DNA of 64,000 nt, from assembly GCA_029251165.1 (NCBI GenBank), contig JAQXDW010000024.1, positions 1 to 64,000 of the forward strand, written 5' to 3'. A program made the translations under genes and the position numbers. This document shows positions 26,204 through 34,961 of the stretch, piece by piece. The notes under the pieces were generated by a model. It searched no databases and was not told the DNA's origin. It saw only the letters and a list, made by a program, of their open reading frames with translations. Within the stretch, counting starts at the first letter, position 1, and the number at the start of each line of letters is the position of its first letter. The stretch is from Myxococcota bacterium. Its GTDB lineage: Bacteria; Myxococcota_A; UBA796.

Positions 26204-27127
26204 ATGCGGACGCTGATGATGACCCTCATGATGGCGCCAGCATGTGGCGCCAACGAGATCCGCACGCAAGCCGAGGAGTCCCACGACGACCGACGGGTCT
26301 CTGGGGTCTTTCCCAGCCACGACGCGATGGCGCTCCGAGGTGACATCAGCGTCCAGATCGTCCTCGGCGAAGAAAAAATCGGGACCCTCCCCAACGTCAC
26401 CATCATCGGCACCAACGACACCTGGAACCCGAACTGCACGCTGGACGAGACGGGCAAGTGGGCCACCTGCAACCCAGTCCAGGATCTCCCACGGGATCAG
26501 GTGTTCGACATCGAGATCGGCCTTCAAGACCAGAACCCGCTCCGGGTCTCACCGAGCAGTGAATTCCCCCTGTCCACGCCCGGCTACCTGATCAACACCA
26601 ACTCCAACATCACCCACTTCGGCGCGGACGCCTCGACCGCAGACCGGGTCGGAGAGATGTTCCGCAACAGCGACATCGCGGTGTTTATCCACGACTACAG
26701 CAACGAGCCCGGCAACTACACCCTCCACGCAGGCCCCGTCGACATCAAGGACAACGGCAAGATCTCGGTCCGCTCCCCGGGGCTGACCTTCGTCAAAGAC
26801 ATCATCGTCCACGAAGACCAGTCGTTCTCTTCGACCAAGCAGAACGTGTTCATGCCCATCTTCGTGGACACCGGCTTTGTGCAGGTCCTCATTCACAACT
26901 GCCGGGTGACCGGTCGATTTGATGGAGGGAGCATCCGAGGTCTGAAGATCACCGGGGACATCCCGGCGCTCAGCCTGGTGCAGCTCGCCGCTCCGCTCGG
27001 GCCAGCCGCGACCTTCGTCCTGGGGAGCATCACGCTGGACGTCGACCTCGACGAAGACGGCGAGGACGATGCCGCGTTCTTCAGCCTGGTGAGCAACGCC
27101 CCGCGAATGGGGGTCGTGCAGTACTGA
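26204..27127 (+). CDS. Lipoprotein, unknown function
   Basis: 307 aa from ATG at 26204, preceded by GGAGA. The start is chosen because it gives a lipoprotein-type signal (MRTLMMTLMMAPAC) directly at the N-terminus. An open frame runs 26 codons further up to 26126. The mature part is beta-rich with no repeats (VTIIGTNDTWNPNC, ITHFGADASTADRV, VFIHDYSNEPGNYTLHAG). It ends with an acidic DLDEDGEDD stretch that could bind calcium. I do not recognise a family. Confidence 0.75.
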   Translation: MRTLMMTLMMAPACGANEIRTQAEESHDDRRVSGVFPSHDAMALRGDISVQIVLGEEKIGTLPNVTIIGTNDTWNPNCTLDETGKWATCNPVQDLPRDQVFDIEIGLQDQNPLRVSPSSEFPLSTPGYLINTNSNITHFGADASTADRVGEMFRNSDIAVFIHDYSNEPGNYTLHAGPVDIKDNGKISVRSPGLTFVKDIIVHEDQSFSSTKQNVFMPIFVDTGFVQVLIHNCRVTGRFDGGSIRGLKITGDIPALSLVQLAAPLGPAATFVLGSITLDVDLDEDGEDDAAFFSLVSNAPRMGVVQY

Positions 27128-27140
27128 GGGCGGCGCGCCC

Positions 27141-27188
27141 TGCAGCTCAGAGGATCTGCAGCTCAGAGGATCTGTGGCTCGGAGGAGC
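27141..27188. repeat. 16-bp tandem repeat, two perfect copies and one degenerate
   Basis: tgcagctcagaggatc occurs at 27141-27156 and 27157-27172. A diverged third copy follows to 27188. It lies in the gap between convergent genes and has no visible hairpin. Confidence 0.8.
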
Positions 27189-27209
27189 CCCAGGCGTGGC
27201 CTCGAAAGC

Positions 27210-27983
27210 TTAGAGCTCCTCTACCCGGATCACGACCACCGTCACGTTGTCTTCCGTGCCGTTCGTCAGCGCCTGCTGCACCAGCTCCTCCGCCAGCTCC
27301 TCAAACGGAGTCCGACGGCAGATGCCGGCCAGCGCCTCGTCATCCAGCGGATCGGTGAGTCCGTCGCTGCACAGCACGAACACGTCGCCGGGCATGACCG
27401 GGCGGGTGGAGGTGTCGGGCTCGATGGGGCCGTGGTAGCCCACGGACTGGGTGAGGATGTTCTTGTGGGGAACAATCCGAGCCAGCTCTGGGGTCAGGCG
27501 ACCCGCATCGATCTCCTGCTGCACCACGGTGTGATCTCGGGTGAGGCGCTTGATGCGATCATTTCGAAACAGGTACAGGCGGCTGTCGCCGACGTGTCCG
27601 AAGTGCGCGGTCTCTTCTTCTAAGAGGAGCACGGTCAGTGTCGTGCCCATTCCAGAGTGAACCGGGTTGTCGATCGCTTCCCGACGAATTCGGACCGATG
27701 CCTGGTTCATCGCGTAGCGGAGCCGCTCACGAATGGCGTCGTCCTCATCGAGGGCCTGGCGGTCGAGGCGGGTCTCATCGGGGTCGTGTGCATTGAGCAG
27801 CACGTCCTGGACGGTCTCGACCGCGATCGCGCTGGCGACCTCTCCAGAGGCATGCCCGCCCATGCCATCCGCGACCACAAACAGGCCGTGCTCGACATCG
27901 ATCAAGAGGTCGTCTTCGTTGTTTTCTCTGACGGGGCCGGGGTCGGTCCGCGCGAAAGCTTCCAGAATCATGGCCCTGCTCAT
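27210..27983 (-). CDS. PP2C-type Ser/Thr protein phosphatase
   Basis: 257 aa, the usual length for PrpC/Stp-type enzymes. Metal-site and core motifs are in order: DPGPVRENNEDDLL, VVADGMGGHASGE, SGMGTTLTVLL, GHVGDSRLYLFR, CSDGLTD and EDNVTVVVI. It should remove phosphate from Ser/Thr residues in the cytoplasm. It is divergent from the first of four kinase genes, with only 55 bases between the two start codons, so it is the likely counter-enzyme of those kinases. Confidence 0.95.
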   Translation of the reverse strand: MSRAMILEAFARTDPGPVRENNEDDLLIDVEHGLFVVADGMGGHASGEVASAIAVETVQDVLLNAHDPDETRLDRQALDEDDAIRERLRYAMNQASVRIRREAIDNPVHSGMGTTLTVLLLEEETAHFGHVGDSRLYLFRNDRIKRLTRDHTVVQQEIDAGRLTPELARIVPHKNILTQSVGYHGPIEPDTSTRPVMPGDVFVLCSDGLTDPLDDEALAGICRRTPFEELAEELVQQALTNGTEDNVTVVVIRVEEL

Positions 27984-28038
27984 CGTAGATTATCGAATAT
28001 AGTCCGAGTCTGTCTCAACTACCCGAATCACACCGCCC
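27984..28038. promoter_or_regulatory. 55-base divergent phosphatase/kinase promoter
   Basis: This is the only non-coding DNA between the PP2C and kinase starts. It contains an AT-rich core (gattatcgaatatagtc), which must serve both directions if the genes are transcribed from here. No ribosome binding site is obvious for the kinase GTG, so leaderless or weak initiation is possible. Confidence 0.4.
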
Positions 28039-31000
28039 GTGACCACAACCTCGCTGACGCCAATCCCAGTAACCGGCGATATTGTCGGTAGATACCGAAT
28101 CGTCCGAGAACTCGGGCGCGGCGGAATGGCCGTGGTTCTCGAAGTCTCTCGCCTCGAAGACGGGGCGCGATGCGCCATGAAGCTCATGCTGCCCGCCACC
28201 CGAAGCGCGGACGTCGCGGAGCGGTTTCGACGGGAGTTCCACGCACTCTCGGAGCTGAACCACGAGAATGTTTTGAAGGTCTTCGAGGGAGGGCTGGCCC
28301 AGGAACGACCGTACTTTGTGATGGAATTGCTGGAAGGGGTTGAGCTCCGTGAGGAGGTCGAGCGGTGGCGCAGTCGCCCTCCAGCACAGCGGTTCAAGAA
28401 CGCCCGCAGTGTGCTCGTCCAGGTCTCGCGTGCCCTGGCCTACATTCACCAGCGCGGCCTCGTGCACCGCGACGTCACCCCCAGCAACATCATGATGTGC
28501 CCCGACGGCACCGCAAAGCTCATGGACTTCGGAGTGGTCAAGGAGCCCGGCGGAGACCTGACGGTGGCGGGCGAGGTCGTCGGCACGGTGGCCTACATTG
28601 CACCGGAGCAGATCAAGGGGGAAGCCGTCGACGCGCGCGCAGACCTCTACAGCCTCGGGGCGGTCCTCTATCTCTGCCTGACCGGACGCCGGCCGTTCAA
28701 TGCGCGCACCCTGGCCGGCTACCTCGACAAGCACCTCAACCGTCCGCCCCGCCCGCCAAGAGAGCTGGCTCCGACGGTTCCACGGCAGCTCAACGACATC
28801 TGCATGCGGCTGCTGGAGAAGGCTCCCGCCGACCGCTACGCCTCCGCAACCCACCTCCTGTACGTCCTCGGCGAAGCGGAGGGCACCGAGACCCCACCGA
28901 TGGCCGGTCGGACCAGCGAGCTGGCCCGCATCCGAGAGCACCTCGCCGAGCTACAGCACGGGGGAATGATCGTGGTGGAGGGCATCAGCGGAATGGGCTG
29001 CAGCCGGCTGGTCGATGAGGCCATCCAGCACGCCCAGCTGCTGGGAATCGCGGTCTCTGAGAGCCAGAATCAGACCCCGGACCAGCCCTCGTTCTTTGGA
29101 CTCCGTGCGCTGTTTCACGACCTGGTCGCCGCGCAGGATGCGCCGCCCGCCCTCTCGGCGGTGTTTGGCAGCTCACCCGTCAGCGGAGACCCCGAGCGGC
29201 AGGATCTGTGGGGGCTGTGCGCCGGCTTCCGGGAGCTGATCTGCGCAGCCGGACCACGCATCATCATTCTGGAAGACATCGACCGCGCCGATCGGGGCAC
29301 CTGCGAGGTCGTGGAGTACCTGCTGCGCAACCTCGCGGACGCACCCGTCATCTTTCTGCTCAGCCGCCGACCTATGCCAGGAGTCGATCCACTCCATCAC
29401 CTTCTCTCCGGCCCACGCACCACCCACATCGTGCTGGAGCCGCTGACCGCCTCGGCTGTCGAGCAGATGCTGCTGTACCGGGTCGACGACGATCCTCGAG
29501 TGCTGCCCCTCGCCGGGCGGCTGTGTCGAGAGGGCGAGGGAAACCCGTTCATCATCGAGTGCATGCTCGGCGGACTGGAGGATGCCGGGATCATCTCGAA
29601 GCGCCAGATCTCCCTGCCGCCCCAGGACATCCTCACGGCACCTCTGCCCATCCCCCGCTCGATCCGAGAGGCCCTTGATCGGCAGCTCAGCGGATTAGAC
29701 CCCAGCGCCCTCACCCTCGCGCGGCTGGTCGCCCTGGCCCGAGAGAAGGTCGGAGCGGAGCTGCTGGCGCTGGCCTGGCCCGATCAGGCAGACACCCTGC
29801 CGCCAGCCCTGCTGGCGCTGGTGGAGGCTGGACTCCTGCGCAAGCGACTGGTGGGCGAGGACGAGTGGCTAGAGCTGGTCCACCTCCGGCTGCGGGACGT
29901 CCTCATTGATGGCCTGTCTGCTGAGACCCGCACGGCCCTGCATCGCAGGCTGGGTCTCGCTCTGGAGCAGCTGCACCGCCACAGCATCGAGTCGATTGTC
30001 GAGCGTCTGGCCCAGCACTTCGACGAGGGCAAGGTCCCAGCCAAGGCCTACCCCTACCTCATTCAGGCTGCCGAGAAGCTTCAGGGGCGGACGTTCGTCT
30101 CGGAGGCTGTCCGCTACCTGAACCGGGCGCTGGCCATCGAGCCGCAGGCACGGGAGTTCCTGCCGCTGGTCGAGGCCGAGAAGCGCCGGGCGGATCTGGT
30201 CTTGCGGCGGGCAAACGCCCTGTACCATCTCGGTCGGTGGGAAGAGGCTCGCCAGCAGGCCGTCGATGCTGACACCTACGCCAGCGCGCTGGGCTACTCC
30301 GCGCTGATCGCCCGCACAGCAGTCGAGCTGGCGCGCCAGGATCGTGCGATGCACGACCACGCCGCAGCCCAGGAGCACCTCGCACGCGCCATGGCGCACG
30401 CTGAGGCCGCCGACGATCCACGGCTCAAGATCGTGCCGCTGTATGAGCTGAGCGCGATCCACTGGTCTGCTGGAGACATCGACGGCGCTCGCCAGCGACT
30501 GGCGGAGGCCCACGGGCTGAGCGAGAACTACAACGACCGCAGCGGACTGGCCCTGCTGAGCAACGGACTCGGGGTCCTCGCGATGTGTGAGGGACGCTCG
30601 GCAGAGGCGCGGCGCTACTTCAACCAGGCCATCGATGTCAGCGAGAAAGAGGGACTCATCGAGCGGCTCTCTGTCGCCCGCACCAACTTAGCCGAGCTGT
30701 GTCACTGCGCAGGGAACTTCCGAAAGGGTCTGGCCCTGGCGGATCGGACGATCAACGAGTCGCGGGAGGTCAACCACCGAAACGGCGTTGGAATTGGACT
30801 TCGATACCGCACCATCCTCCTGGGTGACCTCGGACGACATGCAGAGGCCGACGAGAACGCCACCGAGGCTGTCGCCATCCAGCAGCGCCTGGGGCACCAA
30901 GAGGAAGAGCTCGCCTGCAAGGTGGCTCTGGTCCGAGTGGTGCTCGGACAGGGCAACCTCCACCGCGCCGATGCGCTCCTGGAGAGCTGCCTGACGCTGG

Positions 31001-31455
31001 CCAAGGAGTACGACACCGAGGGGTACATGCCGATCATTCGGGCGTGGCGCAGTCGCCTGATGATCACCTGCGGGCAACGAGATGCCGCGATCGCAGAGCT
31101 AGAGCATGCGGAGGGCACCGGTCGAAGCTGGCCGCATATGCGGCTCCGGCAGCTCCTGAACACTGCCCGGGCCTGGGCGCTGGTGGGCCGGATGGAGACC
31201 GCCGCAGAGCTGGCAGACACCGCGCTGCGCCAGGCAGACTCCTGCGGCTACCGCTACTACGCAATGCGCGCCCGACAGATCCTCACCGAGGCCCTGTCGG
31301 ATGAGGCTGCGGTCTCCCGCCACCGCCGGGTCGCTGAAGCCCTCGCTCGCTCTCTCGCGGCCAGCCTCTCTCACGAGGACGGCGCCAGCTTCCTCGCCCG
31401 CCAAGGCCTCGAGCCGCTCCCACACACCCGACGCCGGCTGCGTACCCGAAGCTGA
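28039..31455 (+). CDS. Ser/Thr kinase - NTPase - TPR protein, first of four
   Basis: 1138 aa from GTG at 28039. Residues ~18-275 are a Hanks-type kinase: LGRGGMAVV, Lys48 in CAMKLM, HRDVTPSN at 143-150 with Thr where HRDLKPxN kinases have Lys, DFG at 163-165, APEQ. Residues ~290-640 are a STAND/AAA-type NTPase. Its Walker A reads GISGMGCSR, lacking the Lys of GxGKS, while a Walker B-like IIILEDIDRAD remains. Residues ~690-1110 are TPR-type helical repeats. The NTPase is probably inactive or nucleotide-sensing only. Soluble: no membrane segment. It heads a run of four similar genes. Confidence 0.92.
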   Translation: MTTTSLTPIPVTGDIVGRYRIVRELGRGGMAVVLEVSRLEDGARCAMKLMLPATRSADVAERFRREFHALSELNHENVLKVFEGGLAQERPYFVMELLEGVELREEVERWRSRPPAQRFKNARSVLVQVSRALAYIHQRGLVHRDVTPSNIMMCPDGTAKLMDFGVVKEPGGDLTVAGEVVGTVAYIAPEQIKGEAVDARADLYSLGAVLYLCLTGRRPFNARTLAGYLDKHLNRPPRPPRELAPTVPRQLNDICMRLLEKAPADRYASATHLLYVLGEAEGTETPPMAGRTSELARIREHLAELQHGGMIVVEGISGMGCSRLVDEAIQHAQLLGIAVSESQNQTPDQPSFFGLRALFHDLVAAQDAPPALSAVFGSSPVSGDPERQDLWGLCAGFRELICAAGPRIIILEDIDRADRGTCEVVEYLLRNLADAPVIFLLSRRPMPGVDPLHHLLSGPRTTHIVLEPLTASAVEQMLLYRVDDDPRVLPLAGRLCREGEGNPFIIECMLGGLEDAGIISKRQISLPPQDILTAPLPIPRSIREALDRQLSGLDPSALTLARLVALAREKVGAELLALAWPDQADTLPPALLALVEAGLLRKRLVGEDEWLELVHLRLRDVLIDGLSAETRTALHRRLGLALEQLHRHSIESIVERLAQHFDEGKVPAKAYPYLIQAAEKLQGRTFVSEAVRYLNRALAIEPQAREFLPLVEAEKRRADLVLRRANALYHLGRWEEARQQAVDADTYASALGYSALIARTAVELARQDRAMHDHAAAQEHLARAMAHAEAADDPRLKIVPLYELSAIHWSAGDIDGARQRLAEAHGLSENYNDRSGLALLSNGLGVLAMCEGRSAEARRYFNQAIDVSEKEGLIERLSVARTNLAELCHCAGNFRKGLALADRTINESREVNHRNGVGIGLRYRTILLGDLGRHAEADENATEAVAIQQRLGHQEEELACKVALVRVVLGQGNLHRADALLESCLTLAKEYDTEGYMPIIRAWRSRLMITCGQRDAAIAELEHAEGTGRSWPHMRLRQLLNTARAWALVGRMETAAELADTALRQADSCGYRYYAMRARQILTEALSDEAAVSRHRRVAEALARSLAASLSHEDGASFLARQGLEPLPHTRRRLRTRS

Positions 31456-31477
31456 CGCCCGGGGTACACTCAAAGAC

Positions 31478-34400
31478 ATGGACACCTACGTCACACCGCC
31501 GCCGCTCCCCGGCGATAGCGTGGGCGCGTACACCCTCATCGAGGTCCTCGGTGTCGGCGGCAACGCAACCGTGTACCGGGCGTCCTCTGAGACGCGCTCC
31601 CTTATTGCGCTAAAGATCCTGCATCCGGGCAAGATCGACACCGACGAACGCCGTCGCTTCCGGCGCGAATTTCTCACCCTCCAGAAGCTTCGCCACCCCG
31701 GAGTGGTGGCCGTCTATGAGTTTGGTCAGCACGGCGACTATCCCTGGATCGCCATGGAGTATGTCGAGGGCATCGACCTGGACTCCTGCATCGACAAGTG
31801 GCGCGCTGCGCCGAGCGCGGATCGGTTCGAGGCCGTGGAATTGATCTTCCGTGATCTCTGTGAGGCGCTGGCCTACGTCCACGAGCGGGGCCTCATTCAC
31901 CGTGACCTCAAGCCCTCCAACGTCCTGCTGACCACCGACGAGGTGCCCAAGCTGTCGGACTTCGGGGTGGTCAAGGCCGCCGGCAGTGTCGACACCCACC
32001 TCACCATGGCAGGTCGGCTGGTCGGCACGGTCGCGTTCATGGCGCCCGAGCAGATCATGGGCGACCCGATGGACTCTCGGGCCGATCTCTACAGTCTCGG
32101 CGCGGTCCTTTACCTGATGCTGACGCTCAAGCGGCCCATCGAGGCAGACTCCATCGCCGGCTACCTCGCCCGACACCTCACCCACGTGCCCCGCGCACCG
32201 GCTGAGATCGATCCCCGCGTCCCGCGACACCTGGAGCGGATCTGCGTTCGGCTGCTGCTCAAGGATCCCGCCCAGCGCTACTCCTCCGCCCGACAGGTCC
32301 TCGAGGTCCTCGCCGCTGGGCTGCCAGCCTCTCGCCCCCCTGTGCATGGCCGAGAGTCCCTCCTCGGCAGCCTCCTGGTCCGCCTCGACGCGCTGCAGGA
32401 TGGCGCTGGCGGCGTGGTGTTCCTCTCCGGCACCCGAGGCGTGGGGAAGTCCACCGTCCTCACAGAGCTGGCCGAGCGAGCCCGCTCCGCTGGCAACGAT
32501 CTCGTGCGCTGCTCCGGCAAGGAGGTCGCTCCCCTTCACAGGCTCGCCGAGCAGCTCCCAGCCCTCTACGAGCAGGACGATCCGATTCCTCGGATTGTCT
32601 ACTCCGTCAAGCTGCGTCCGCTGACCCTGGTCATCGACGACCTCGACGCGCTCTCCAAGGACGCCCTCCGGCAGCTCTCCACGCTGATGCGCGATCTGAT
32701 CGCGGTGGACGGCGAGCGGCTTCTGGTCATCGGCGCGATCACTGAGGAAGAGGGCACCCGCAAGAGCGGCGACCTGCTGAGCATGCTGCGGGGCACCGCC
32801 ACCGGACTGAGTCCGGAGCGGATCGTCTTGGAGGGGCTCGACCGGCGCGCGACCATCGCACTGGTCCGGGATCGCGGCGGAGGCGGCGCAGCTGGAGCCG
32901 CGCTGGGACACCGGCTGTTTGAGGAGCTGAACGGCCACCCCGGCGCCATCCTCGACCAGATCACCGCCCTCATCACCGCCGGCTGGATGGTGACCACCCT
33001 GGAGGGTGATCTCCGCCCCACCCGGAGCATCGACGAGCTGCGAGAAGCCCCGCTGCCGGTCTCCGACCACATCCGAGACTCCACCACCCACCGACTCTCA
33101 GCCCTTCCCCTCGCCGCACGGGCAATCCTGGAGGTGCTGGTCGTCCTGAACATGGAAGGCACCGCCGCGCTGATGGGACGGCTGACCGAGCTGGATCCCG
33201 GCACTGTCAGCCGTGGGGTCGGGGTGCTGCTGGAGGAAGGCATGGTCACCAGCCGGATGGAGGGCGCCACTGAGGTGCTCTCGCTGGCCGAGGATCAAAA
33301 CCGCAACCAGCTCTACGCCACCATCGAGCCAGACCACCGCGCTTCGCTGCACATCCGAATCGCCCGAACGCTTCGACGCCGCAGCCGTCGGCGACTCGGA
33401 CCGATGGCTGGGATCATCGCCCGCCATCTCATGCAAGGTGGACAGGTCGCGGAGGCCTGGCCGCTGCTGCTCATCGCCGCCCAGCGCAAGATGCGGAGCG
33501 GCAAGACCATCGCCGCTCGGCGGCTGCTTCGGCTGGCGATGGATGCACGCCCCGCCGCAGAGAAGGGACTCTCAGGTGAAGAGCTGAGCCGCAACCTTCG
33601 CCTGCTGCATACCCTGGAGGGCGAGGCGCTGGAGCGTGCCGGCGATCTCACCGGAGCCGTGAAGGCCTGGGAGAGTGCTCTGGTGGCGGCCAACGACGAA
33701 GGCGATCAGCAGACCATTGCCCGGATTCGCTCGGGGCTGGGACTGGCGTTCAACGCGCGCGGTGACGTCGGCCCCGCAACGCTCGGGCTGGAGAAAGCAA
33801 TCGCAGACCTGCAGCGCGGAGACCCCATGTGGCCCCGGGTCGCCCGTGCTCTGGCGAGTGCCCGCCTCGAGTCTGGACAGATCGACGGCGCAGAGCGGCT
33901 GTGGCACAGCTTGCTGGAGCTGAGTCGGGCAACCGACTCCGCCTCGCTTCGGGCAGAAGCGGTCGCAGGGCTGGGACTGGTCAGCATCGCGCGCGGGCAC
34001 CTCTCCGAGGGCCGAAAGCGCCTGGAGGGTGCCCAGGTACTGCTCCATGGACACGGCTCCAACCTGGAGCAGGCGCGACGGCTGCTGCTGCTGTCCGAGC
34101 TCGATCACGCCGCCGGACGGCTGCTGGAGTCCCGTCGGCGCGCACAAGAGGCCGAGACGCTCGCGCGCGAAGTGCCCCGAGTGCTGACCTGCGTCCGCTG
34201 TCTGGGGATGGCAGCATGGGCCTCCTGGGCAATGGGAGAAGAAGGCGAGGCTGCTCGGCTGGTTCGCAGCGGGGCCTCGCTCCTCGAAGCTCGTGGGCTG
34301 AAGGGCTCAGCCGAGGAGCTCCGCGCGCAGCTCCCCCTGGCCCGAACCTGGGCACTTCTGGGCAACCACGACCGTGCCCGCTCCATCCTCCCGAGCGACC

Positions 34401-34798
34401 TCACGCTCGACGAGCGCGGACTCGACGATCCGGACGGCCAGCGGCAAGCCCTGCTCGCCAGGCTCACCGCTGAACAGCATGCTGATGCGGCACGGGCGAT
34501 GGCACGAGACGTCCTCACCCGCGACGTGGCCCCCCTTCCCTGGGCCGCAGCCCGCATTGAGCTGGATGCCGCCCACGCCCTGAGCATGCTGGGCTGTCGA
34601 GCAGAAGCCACCGACGCCCTCCGCCGTGCAGAGTCCCGCCTCGTGAGCGGTGAGCTGTCGCTGCTGGCCCTGGAGGCCGCTCGCCTCGGGCGCACCATGA
34701 AGCTGGAGGGCGACTACGACGAGAAGATCGAGCGACTTCGCGCAATGCTGGAGGCAGAGTTCACGGAGAAGAGCACACCATCGAGCCGCTGGAGCTGA
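31478..34798 (+). CDS. Ser/Thr kinase - NTPase - TPR protein, second of four
   Basis: 1106 aa from ATG at 31478, 22 bases after the first kinase; the longer upstream frame overlaps that gene. The kinase domain is complete: LGVGGNATVY, Lys46, HRDLKPSN at 141-148, DFG 161-163, APEQ. The NTPase has an intact Walker A (GTRGVGKST, 318-326) and Walker B LVIDDLDAL. C-terminal TPR-like repeats begin near residue 690. Unlike the first gene, both the kinase loop and the P-loop look active. No membrane segment, so the signal is probably a cytoplasmic partner bound by the repeats. Confidence 0.92.
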   Translation: MDTYVTPPPLPGDSVGAYTLIEVLGVGGNATVYRASSETRSLIALKILHPGKIDTDERRRFRREFLTLQKLRHPGVVAVYEFGQHGDYPWIAMEYVEGIDLDSCIDKWRAAPSADRFEAVELIFRDLCEALAYVHERGLIHRDLKPSNVLLTTDEVPKLSDFGVVKAAGSVDTHLTMAGRLVGTVAFMAPEQIMGDPMDSRADLYSLGAVLYLMLTLKRPIEADSIAGYLARHLTHVPRAPAEIDPRVPRHLERICVRLLLKDPAQRYSSARQVLEVLAAGLPASRPPVHGRESLLGSLLVRLDALQDGAGGVVFLSGTRGVGKSTVLTELAERARSAGNDLVRCSGKEVAPLHRLAEQLPALYEQDDPIPRIVYSVKLRPLTLVIDDLDALSKDALRQLSTLMRDLIAVDGERLLVIGAITEEEGTRKSGDLLSMLRGTATGLSPERIVLEGLDRRATIALVRDRGGGGAAGAALGHRLFEELNGHPGAILDQITALITAGWMVTTLEGDLRPTRSIDELREAPLPVSDHIRDSTTHRLSALPLAARAILEVLVVLNMEGTAALMGRLTELDPGTVSRGVGVLLEEGMVTSRMEGATEVLSLAEDQNRNQLYATIEPDHRASLHIRIARTLRRRSRRRLGPMAGIIARHLMQGGQVAEAWPLLLIAAQRKMRSGKTIAARRLLRLAMDARPAAEKGLSGEELSRNLRLLHTLEGEALERAGDLTGAVKAWESALVAANDEGDQQTIARIRSGLGLAFNARGDVGPATLGLEKAIADLQRGDPMWPRVARALASARLESGQIDGAERLWHSLLELSRATDSASLRAEAVAGLGLVSIARGHLSEGRKRLEGAQVLLHGHGSNLEQARRLLLLSELDHAAGRLLESRRRAQEAETLAREVPRVLTCVRCLGMAAWASWAMGEEGEAARLVRSGASLLEARGLKGSAEELRAQLPLARTWALLGNHDRARSILPSDLTLDERGLDDPDGQRQALLARLTAEQHADAARAMARDVLTRDVAPLPWAAARIELDAAHALSMLGCRAEATDALRRAESRLVSGELSLLALEAARLGRTMKLEGDYDEKIERLRAMLEAEFTEKSTPSSRWS

Positions 34799-34961
34799 GC
34801 GGCTCCGGTTCTCCGGGCAGTAGTCAACAGAAGTCAACGTCTCAAAAGGAAAAGAGCCGAAACCTCACCGGAAGTTGAAGATCAAAACAACTCACCGTAC
34901 GGTTAAAAAAAGAGAAGCTGATACATTCTCTTTGGGGCCAGAGCAGGGCACAGGAGCAGGT
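34799..34961. promoter_or_regulatory. Leader of the third kinase gene with AT-rich inverted repeats
   Basis: 163 bases of AT-richer DNA inside an otherwise tight kinase run. It holds the perfect palindrome ACCGTACGGT (34894-34903) and an 8-bp hairpin AAAGAGAA/TTCTCTTT (34909-34916 with 34926-34933). An internal promoter or regulated leader is plausible. A TTG at 34875 would make part of it coding, but composition argues against that. Confidence 0.4.

Noticed and set aside
34875..34961. TTG at 34875 as the start of kinase 3.
   Set aside because: The added 29 residues are encoded by AT-rich DNA containing inverted repeats. A GTG at 34962 has a better ribosome binding site.
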